Origin: Candidatus Eiseniibacteriota bacterium
GTDB lineage: Bacteria; Eisenbacteria; RBG-16-71-46; CAIMUX01
Length of the DNA: 64,000 nucleotides
Direction: 5' to 3'
Assembly (NCBI GenBank): GCA_020633975.1
Contig: JACKCR010000002.1
Span: 2,170,001-2,234,000, forward strand
Part shown: piece after piece, positions 58,667 to 64,000 of the stretch
Layout of the letters: the number at the start of each line of letters is the position of its first letter
Numbering within the stretch: the first letter of the stretch is position 1
Translations under genes and position numbers: made by a program
Notes under the pieces: model-generated
Told to the model about the DNA's origin: nothing
Databases searched by the model: none
The model's input: the letters and a program-made list of their open reading frames with translations, nothing else

Positions 58667-60574
58667 ATGTCGCCACGAAACGTAGCGCCCCACAGCCCCG
58701 CTGGCCAGATTCTCTGCGTCCGTCTCGCTCTCCTCACCCTCGTCCACGGCCTGTTCATCAGCGGACTCCTTGTCCTCGCGGCCTCGGCGGCAGACGCGAC
58801 GATCGAAGTGCGAAGTGAGTCCCCGTCGGGTGGCCCGCTCTTCCGGTTCTGGAGCCGGTCCGAGTCCGTCGTCTTCGAAGGCACCCTCACGGAGGTGCGG
58901 CGCCACCAGCAAAGGAACCCGAGCGTCCACTGGATAGGCGTGCAGGATACCCTGGTGTTCTCGAACGTCCGCGCTTGGAAGGGAACTGTCGGAGACACGG
59001 TGACTGTGCTCGACCACGGCAAGCAGTTGGAGCCATACGTTGGGCAGTCCTTCCTCGCATTCGGGAGCCGGCCTGGCGGATCGAGGCACCCGGCGTGGAC
59101 GGGACAGCTCCGTCCCCTCGCCCCGACGGAGTTCGCCCAGGCCGAACTCATCGCCATCGAGATCCTGTCTCGGAACCCAACCCTGGAGGAGTTCGCAGAG
59201 GAGTACGTGGGGGCACTGCTCGAGCGACTCCCCTCGCTCGAGTTGACGGTCCCTGAGGCATCGGTCCCCGAGGCATCGGCCCTCGAAGCACCGGTCCTCG
59301 AGCCGTCCGCTCCCTATGCATCGGCCCCTGACCTCTCGGCCCAGGGAAGCGAAACGGGGGCGCAGTGGCGTCGCGCGGAGTACCGCAGCGCCGTGGAAGA
59401 AGGGGTCTCGAGCCTACCCTACGTGTCCCGCGCACGAAGGTCGGAGTTCGAGGAGTGCCTCGTACGCGAGGTCCAGGATCCGGCTCGGACATACGATGTC
59501 CTCTCCACCGTGGCGCGAGCCGCCACGAACGAGTCTTCGGATCTAGAAGGTTGGCTCCTGGATCGTCTCGAGGATCCACTCCCCCACGTACGCTCGCGAA
59601 CAGCGCGAGTGCTCATCCAGGGACGAAGGACCCGAGAGGAGCCCTACCGATCGGCGGTGCGCCGCCTCGTGGATGACCCAGACGTGGAGGTCGCCCGAAC
59701 GGCGATCCACGTATACGACTTCACGAATGTCCCGGCGGAAGACCGGCCGTTCGCTCAGAACTTCCTCTACTCCATCGTAGCGGACCGGGATTCACCGCTC
59801 CGCGCGGACGCGGCCGACGCGATGGCCACCTGGATGAAACGACTGGACGAGCGGACGCTCCTCCTCTTCCTGCGCGACGACGACTTCGATGTCTGGCATC
59901 CCATTCTCTCCGAGCTTCCGCTCACACTCGGGGACTCACTCTCGCTGGAACTTCTCAGCTGGCTGGACCGCCCGGACCGACACGACGATGCCATCGGGCG
60001 GATCCGAACCCGCGTCTGCGACAGTCCGTACTTGCGGACACACCTCAGCGAGTGGCTTCCACGGCTGACGTCTCTGGACGCATCGAGGATCGTCCGTACG
60101 CAGTTCGACCTCTGCGGCGAGCTCATGCTGCCGTTCTTGGACGAGATGCCTTCCGAAGTCATATCTGCCGCGCTTTCGGTATCGACTCCGCGCATGAAGA
60201 CGCACGGTCGCGAACCCTCCCTCGTCGACTGGCAGATCCGAACAGGGCTCGCGTCGGCGGATCCGAGCGAGCGGACGCAAGCACTCACGCGCTGTCCATA
60301 CGCGAGTGAACCGAGCCTCCGCATCCGTCCGCTCGTCGAAGCCTTCTCGGATCCGAGCCCTGAGGTGCGCCGCTTCGCTCTCGACTTGGTCGGAAGGCTG
60401 GGCGTTCCATGGACGACGAGCGCGTTGCCCTACCTCGACGCGCTCGTCGCACGCGATCCCGAACTCGAGAGCCGCGTCCAGGAGATCCGAGACCAGCTCT
60501 ACGGGACCCCGACCGGACCGGACGGCCGGTCGACGGGGCCGAGAGGCGATACTCGCCGAAGCGCGCCGCACTGA
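58667..60574 (+). CDS. Exported HEAT-repeat-like protein
   Basis: A 635-aa protein. ATG at 58667 has GGGAGA 7 bases upstream; the longer frame lies over the TrhO-RluA gene. A signal or anchor segment (LALLTLVHGLFISGLLVLAA) precedes a beta domain (about 60-170: VFEGTLTEVRRHQQ, GDTVTVLDHGKQ, QSFLAFGSR) that recalls secreted TIMP-like or small binding domains without a firm match. A 5-residue-period VPEAS/ALEAP linker (about 195-225) leads to helical repeats (LEDPLPHVRSRTARVLIQG, VDDPDVEVARTAIHVYDF) that look like HEAT repeats to about 600. It is likely an exported scaffold. Function unknown. Confidence 0.68.
   Translation: MSPRNVAPHSPAGQILCVRLALLTLVHGLFISGLLVLAASAADATIEVRSESPSGGPLFRFWSRSESVVFEGTLTEVRRHQQRNPSVHWIGVQDTLVFSNVRAWKGTVGDTVTVLDHGKQLEPYVGQSFLAFGSRPGGSRHPAWTGQLRPLAPTEFAQAELIAIEILSRNPTLEEFAEEYVGALLERLPSLELTVPEASVPEASALEAPVLEPSAPYASAPDLSAQGSETGAQWRRAEYRSAVEEGVSSLPYVSRARRSEFEECLVREVQDPARTYDVLSTVARAATNESSDLEGWLLDRLEDPLPHVRSRTARVLIQGRRTREEPYRSAVRRLVDDPDVEVARTAIHVYDFTNVPAEDRPFAQNFLYSIVADRDSPLRADAADAMATWMKRLDERTLLLFLRDDDFDVWHPILSELPLTLGDSLSLELLSWLDRPDRHDDAIGRIRTRVCDSPYLRTHLSEWLPRLTSLDASRIVRTQFDLCGELMLPFLDEMPSEVISAALSVSTPRMKTHGREPSLVDWQIRTGLASADPSERTQALTRCPYASEPSLRIRPLVEAFSDPSPEVRRFALDLVGRLGVPWTTSALPYLDALVARDPELESRVQEIRDQLYGTPTGPDGRSTGPRGDTRRSAPH
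59249..59338 (+). repeat. In-frame 15-bp minisatellite in HEAT-like gene
   Basis: Six 15-bp units from 59249 to 59338 encode VPEAS, VPEAS, ALEAP, VLEPS, APYAS, APDLS. The first two units differ by one base. Confidence 0.8.
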
Positions 60575-60600
60575 TCCCTGCACGACGACCGACCGCCGAT

Positions 60601-60720
60601 TCGGGGTCCGGTTCGGGTTCGGATTCGGCGTCGGGTTCGGCGTCGGGTTCGGGTTCGGGTTCGGGTTCGGGGTCCGGTTCGGGTTCGGCGTCGGGTTCGG
60701 GTTCGGGCTCGGGCTCGGGC
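60601..60720. repeat. (GGTTCG)n hexanucleotide repeat between convergent genes
   Basis: About 120 bp of near-perfect GGTTCG repeats (variants GGCGTC, GGCTCG, GGTCCG) begin 27 bp after the HEAT-like gene stop and end exactly at the stop codon of the minus-strand glucosidase. It lies outside both reading frames. Confidence 0.9.
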
Positions 60721-63542
60721 TACTCCCCCCCTCGGGCCCGCACCGACGCAACGCGTTCGAGCACGTTCGCAACGAGCGCCGTCCAGCCCGTCTGGTGGCT
60801 CGCTCCCAGTCCCTTCCCGGTTTCCGCATGGAAGTACTCGTGGAAAAGAACGTGGTCCGGCTCCCCCGCGAGGCTCGATCCTGCCATCGAGGGACGAGTC
60901 CCGTCGTCGCCCGGGAGGAAGAGGCGAGCGATCCGTCGTTCCAGGTCCTCGGCCGCCTCGAGCAGCGTGACCTCGCGGCCGGAACCGGTCGGAAGCTCGA
61001 CGCGGAACTCGTCGCCGTAGAAATGGTGGTGGCGCTTCAGTGCCTCGATGAGGAGGTAGTTGAGCGGGACCCAGACGGGGCCTCTCCAGTTCGAGTTGCC
61101 GCCGAAGAGTCCGCTGTCCGATTCGCCGGGGACGTAGCGGATCTCGTAGGAGTTTCCATCCATTTCGAGACGGTACGGGTTCGCGTCGTGGAACTTCGAG
61201 AGCGAACGCACGCCGTACGGCGAGAGAAACTCGCCTTCGTCGAACACGTACCGAAGCACGCGCGCGAGTCGGTCACGGCTCGGGATGGCGAGAAGACGCG
61301 CCTCCCCCTCTCCACCTTCATTGAGGCAGGCCATGCTCTCCGCGGCCTTGGGGTGGTTGCGCAAGAACCACTCGAGTCGCTTCTGAAAGAGTGGGACTCG
61401 CTCCAGTCGACCTTCTTGGAGGGACTCTGCGGCGAAGAGCGGGATGATTCCGACCATGGAGCGGACCCGCATCGGTTCGCTGCTGCCCTCCGCGTGGAGA
61501 CGGTCGTAGTAGAAGCCGTCCTGGTCGTCCCAGAGCCCGTCGCCCCCGATCTCGTTCATGGCCCTGGCGATGGCGAGGAAGTGGTCGAAGAACTTGAGCG
61601 CGACGCCTTCGTAGACGGTGTCCTCCACCGCGAGTTCGAGCGCGATCGCGAGCATCGTGCTCGCGTAGAACGCCATCCATGACGTCGCGTCGGCCTGTTC
61701 CAGCTTGCCGACTCCGGCGATCGGGCGGGAGCGATCGAACACGCCGATGTTGTCGAGACCGAGGAAGCCGCCGGAGAAGAGGTTGTTCCCGTCACTGTCT
61801 TCCTGGTTGATCCACCAAGTGAAGTTGATGAGGCACTTCTGGAAGATGGTGGCGAGGAACTCGCGATCCTCTCCCCGCCCCTGGTCCCTCGCGAGTTCGT
61901 AGACCCTCCAACCCGCCCACGCGACGAGCGGCGGGTTCGCATCGTCGAACGAGAATTCGTACGCTGGCACCTCTCCATTCGGGTGCATGTACCACTCGCG
62001 GCAGAGGAGGAGCACTTGCCGCTTCGCGAACTCCGGATCGATGCGCACGGTGGCGACGGCGTGGAAGGCGAGATCCCAGGCCGCGAACCACGGATACTCC
62101 CAGTTGTCCGGCATGGAGAGGACGTCCTGAGCCCACAAGTGCCGCCACTTCGTGTTCCGGCTCGTCGCGTGTCCCTCGGGAGGCGGAGGAAGCGTCGGGT
62201 CCCCGTCCAGCCAGTGCTCGACGATGTAGTGATAGAACTGACGTGACCAGAGAAGCCCGGCATCGGCGCGGCGTACGATCAGCCGCTCTTCGTCCGAGAG
62301 CCCGGACTTCCGGTGCCCAGCGTAGAACTCATCCGCCTCACTCTTCCGCCGCTCGAGGACGGACTCGAAGTCGGAGCCGAAGGCGTCGTAGACGGAGGCG
62401 TCGTAGACGGAGGCGTCGTAGACGGAGGCTTTGGAAGCGGCGGCATCGGAAACGGAGGTGTCGGAGACGGAGGTACCGGAAACGCGAGCGTCGGGGTCGG
62501 ACGGCGCGCGTCGCAAGCGCAGCCGGATCACCTCCGACCCACCGGCGGCAATCCTGAGACGGAACCACGCGGCGGCCTTCGTCCCGTCGTTCTCGGGATT
62601 CGTCGCCGTCTCGTCTCCGTCGACGACTCGATGGTGAAAGGCGTCCTTCTGGAAGGACGCCGAGTTTGCGACGCCGTAGAGGCGTCGGACGTTGGTTTCG
62701 TTGTCCGTGAAGAGGAAGGTCGGCGACTCGCCGTTCGGGCCGACCGCATCGAGGAAGTACCGACCGAACTCCGGAAGCTCGGCGACGATCCGCTCTCCTT
62801 GGAGCGAAGTCCTTTGCCCGGCGCCACCTTGACGGGCCTGCGAGATCCGGCCCTTCCCCCAGTATCCGCTTCCCTCACGGCCCCAGGCCCAGGTGTTTCG
62901 TAGCCAGAGCGTAGGAAGCAGGTGGATCTCGCTGTCCTCAGGGCCGCGGTTGTGGCAGACGACTCGAACGAGTACGTCCTCGGGGCCCGCCTTGGCGTAC
63001 TCGACGACGACGTCGAAGTAGCGCCCGTCGTCTAGGATCCCTGTGTCCTCGAGTTCGAACTCCGGCTCCTGCCGCGTGCGCCGTCCGCTCTCCTCCAGCA
63101 GTCGATCGTACGGGTACTCCTGTTGTGGGTACCGATAGAGTGCCGAGAGGTAGGACGAGGTGGGAGTTGCGTCGAGGTACTCGTAGACTTCCTTGACGTC
63201 CTCACCGTGGTTCCCTTCGGGGCCGCTTACGCCGAAGAACCGTTCTTTGAGGATCGGGTCACGACCGTTCCAAACGGTGAGTGCGAAGCAGAGGCGGCAG
63301 TCTCGGTCCGAGATGCCGAAGATCCCGTCTTCTCCCCACCGGTAGACGCGACTCCGCGCGTGCTCGTGCGGGAAGTAGCCCCAAACGTCACCGTTCTCCG
63401 AGTAGTCCTCGCGGACAGTGCCCCACTGTCTTTCGGAGAGGTAGGGACCCCACCGCCGCCAATCGACGTCGCCTCGCGCGTCTTCGTCCAGCCGCTCGTG
63501 CTCGGCGCCCCGCTCCATTCCGTCCAGTTGCTGACCGGTCAT
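60720..63542 (-). CDS. GH63-like glucosidase (MGH1-type)
   Basis: A 940-aa enzyme. ATG at 63542 has GGGGAG just upstream; the open frame continues 68 residues further without support. The N-terminal beta domain (DVWGYFPHEHARSRVYRWGE in pieces; FFGVSGPEGNHGEDVKE) and the (alpha/alpha)6 catalytic half (KWRHLWAQDVLSMPDNWEYP in pieces; WFAAWDLAFHAV, GGNSNWRGPVWVPLNYLLIE) match MGH1-like/GH63 proteins annotated as glucosidases. Candidate acids are in PWFAAWDLAF and the VPLNYL region. There is no signal peptide, so it is cytoplasmic. A 15-bp repeat insert (SVYDA units) lies between the two halves. Confidence 0.85.
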   Translation of the reverse strand: MTGQQLDGMERGAEHERLDEDARGDVDWRRWGPYLSERQWGTVREDYSENGDVWGYFPHEHARSRVYRWGEDGIFGISDRDCRLCFALTVWNGRDPILKERFFGVSGPEGNHGEDVKEVYEYLDATPTSSYLSALYRYPQQEYPYDRLLEESGRRTRQEPEFELEDTGILDDGRYFDVVVEYAKAGPEDVLVRVVCHNRGPEDSEIHLLPTLWLRNTWAWGREGSGYWGKGRISQARQGGAGQRTSLQGERIVAELPEFGRYFLDAVGPNGESPTFLFTDNETNVRRLYGVANSASFQKDAFHHRVVDGDETATNPENDGTKAAAWFRLRIAAGGSEVIRLRLRRAPSDPDARVSGTSVSDTSVSDAAASKASVYDASVYDASVYDAFGSDFESVLERRKSEADEFYAGHRKSGLSDEERLIVRRADAGLLWSRQFYHYIVEHWLDGDPTLPPPPEGHATSRNTKWRHLWAQDVLSMPDNWEYPWFAAWDLAFHAVATVRIDPEFAKRQVLLLCREWYMHPNGEVPAYEFSFDDANPPLVAWAGWRVYELARDQGRGEDREFLATIFQKCLINFTWWINQEDSDGNNLFSGGFLGLDNIGVFDRSRPIAGVGKLEQADATSWMAFYASTMLAIALELAVEDTVYEGVALKFFDHFLAIARAMNEIGGDGLWDDQDGFYYDRLHAEGSSEPMRVRSMVGIIPLFAAESLQEGRLERVPLFQKRLEWFLRNHPKAAESMACLNEGGEGEARLLAIPSRDRLARVLRYVFDEGEFLSPYGVRSLSKFHDANPYRLEMDGNSYEIRYVPGESDSGLFGGNSNWRGPVWVPLNYLLIEALKRHHHFYGDEFRVELPTGSGREVTLLEAAEDLERRIARLFLPGDDGTRPSMAGSSLAGEPDHVLFHEYFHAETGKGLGASHQTGWTALVANVLERVASVRARGGE
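62383..62487 (-). repeat. In-frame 15-bp minisatellite in glucosidase gene
   Basis: Three perfect 15-bp copies (62383-62427) and four diverged copies to 62487 encode SVYDA and SVSDT-type units on the minus strand, in the linker between the N-terminal beta domain and the catalytic barrel. Confidence 0.88.
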
Positions 63543-63628
63543 GCACTCCCCTGATCGCACCGTTGCCTGCTCTCCGTCCGAGAGAGATGCGGAGCTCCTC
63601 GCTACATCGAGCGGATCGAGGATGTCGC

Positions 63629-64000
63629 TCACTCGCCGCGCAAGGTGACTACCTGCTTGATCCCTTCGCTCTTCCCGAGGAGAAGGCTCTCGGCCTCCTC
63701 CGGAGCGTACCGTCCGGTGATGAGCGATGTCACCGCATCGGGCCATGTCTCGTAGAACTTCGCGAGGTCTTGGATCGCGTTCTCGAAGGCCCGGCTTCCT
63801 GCATTCACCGTCCCGTAGACGAGTTGGTTCTGGAGGACGAGGTTCCGCATGAGCAGATCTGCGTCGACCTCGATCGGCGCCTTCCGGCTCGGGACACCGG
63901 TGAAGATGAAGATCCCGTTGACCCCGAGAACTTCCATGGCCTGGAACGCAACGTGCGATACACCGGTCGCTTCGTAGACGAGGTCGATGTTCCTCGTCTT
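63629..64000 (-). CDS. Glucose 1-dehydrogenase, C-terminal part (runs off window)
   Basis: The frame is open to the window edge, so the 5' part is missing. About 123 residues are visible, starting KTRNIDLVYEATGVSHVAFQ and then LGVNGIFIFTGVPSRKAPIEV, LLMRNLVLQNQLVYGTVNAG, ALITGRYAPEEA-like and GIKQVVTLRGE. This is the Glucose_dehyd_C part of zinc-dependent MDR glucose dehydrogenases, which oxidise glucose to gluconolactone with NAD(P)+. It lies 86 bp upstream of the glucosidase gene on the same strand, so glucose released by one may be oxidised by the other. Confidence 0.82.
   Translation of the reverse strand, partial: KTRNIDLVYEATGVSHVAFQAMEVLGVNGIFIFTGVPSRKAPIEVDADLLMRNLVLQNQLVYGTVNAGSRAFENAIQDLAKFYETWPDAVTSLITGRYAPEEAESLLLGKSEGIKQVVTLRGE

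Overview
The window looks like chromosomal DNA from a GC-rich Gram-negative bacterium of the FCB superphylum, probably one of its uncultured lineages (Candidatus Eisenbacteria, Krumholzibacteriota or Latescibacterota type). Four large secreted proteins end in a FlgD-like type IX secretion (T9SS) sorting domain, and there is a PorV/UPF0164-type outer-membrane barrel. Other Gram-negative envelope parts include a lipobox protein and an ExbD/TolR protein. The lineage assignment is inference. No rRNA, tRNA or CRISPR array was recognised.

Layout. 1-8.7 kb: a secreted DNRLRE/CBM96 protein, the PorV-like barrel, a three-gene ABC-2 exporter operon and a beta-propeller protein with a T9SS tail. 8.8-16.8 kb: two FG-GAP/VCBS surface proteins, a HAD phosphatase overlapping endonuclease IV, a HIT protein and a lipoprotein. 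17-19.9 kb: an RqcH-like NFACT protein and a secreted CHRD protein. 19.9-33.5 kb: a surface-glycan locus with two membrane-anchored SGNH hydrolase-like proteins, two NodB deacetylases, three GT4 glycosyltransferases, a GT-C membrane glycosyltransferase and a Wzx-like flippase. Five of these genes form one tightly overlapped minus-strand operon. 33.48-35.49 kb: a complete group II intron, followed by about 540 bp of hairpin-rich non-coding DNA. 36.3-44.6 kb: a hybrid histidine kinase, a VPS10/BNR surface protein, two proteins of unknown function, a VapBC toxin-antitoxin pair and an orphan ExbD. 44.6-52.9 kb: an S41 protease with TPR, then an operon of selB and two polytopic GT-C-like proteins. 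53-64 kb: a DUF302 protein, a choice-of-anchor E protein, a ClC channel coupled to a TrhO-RluA fusion, a HEAT-like protein, a GH63-like glucosidase and the end of a glucose 1-dehydrogenase.

Three observations stand out. First, the ends of the group II intron can be fixed to the base. Removing it restores a perfect 18-bp palindrome, and the same palindrome with the same flank (22 bp in all) lies intact and unoccupied at 43977-43998. Second, three unrelated secreted beta-sandwich proteins (CBM96, CHRD, choice-of-anchor E) share a C-terminal tail of the form [ST]WGx[IV]KSx[YF], which looks like an undescribed sorting tag working beside the T9SS tag. Third, a degenerate, roughly 85-bp-periodic hairpin tract sits directly beside the intron.

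A wider habit of this genome is short in-frame minisatellites in the linkers of otherwise ordinary enzymes. Many adjacent genes overlap by ATGA or GTGA, and these overlaps were used to choose several starts.
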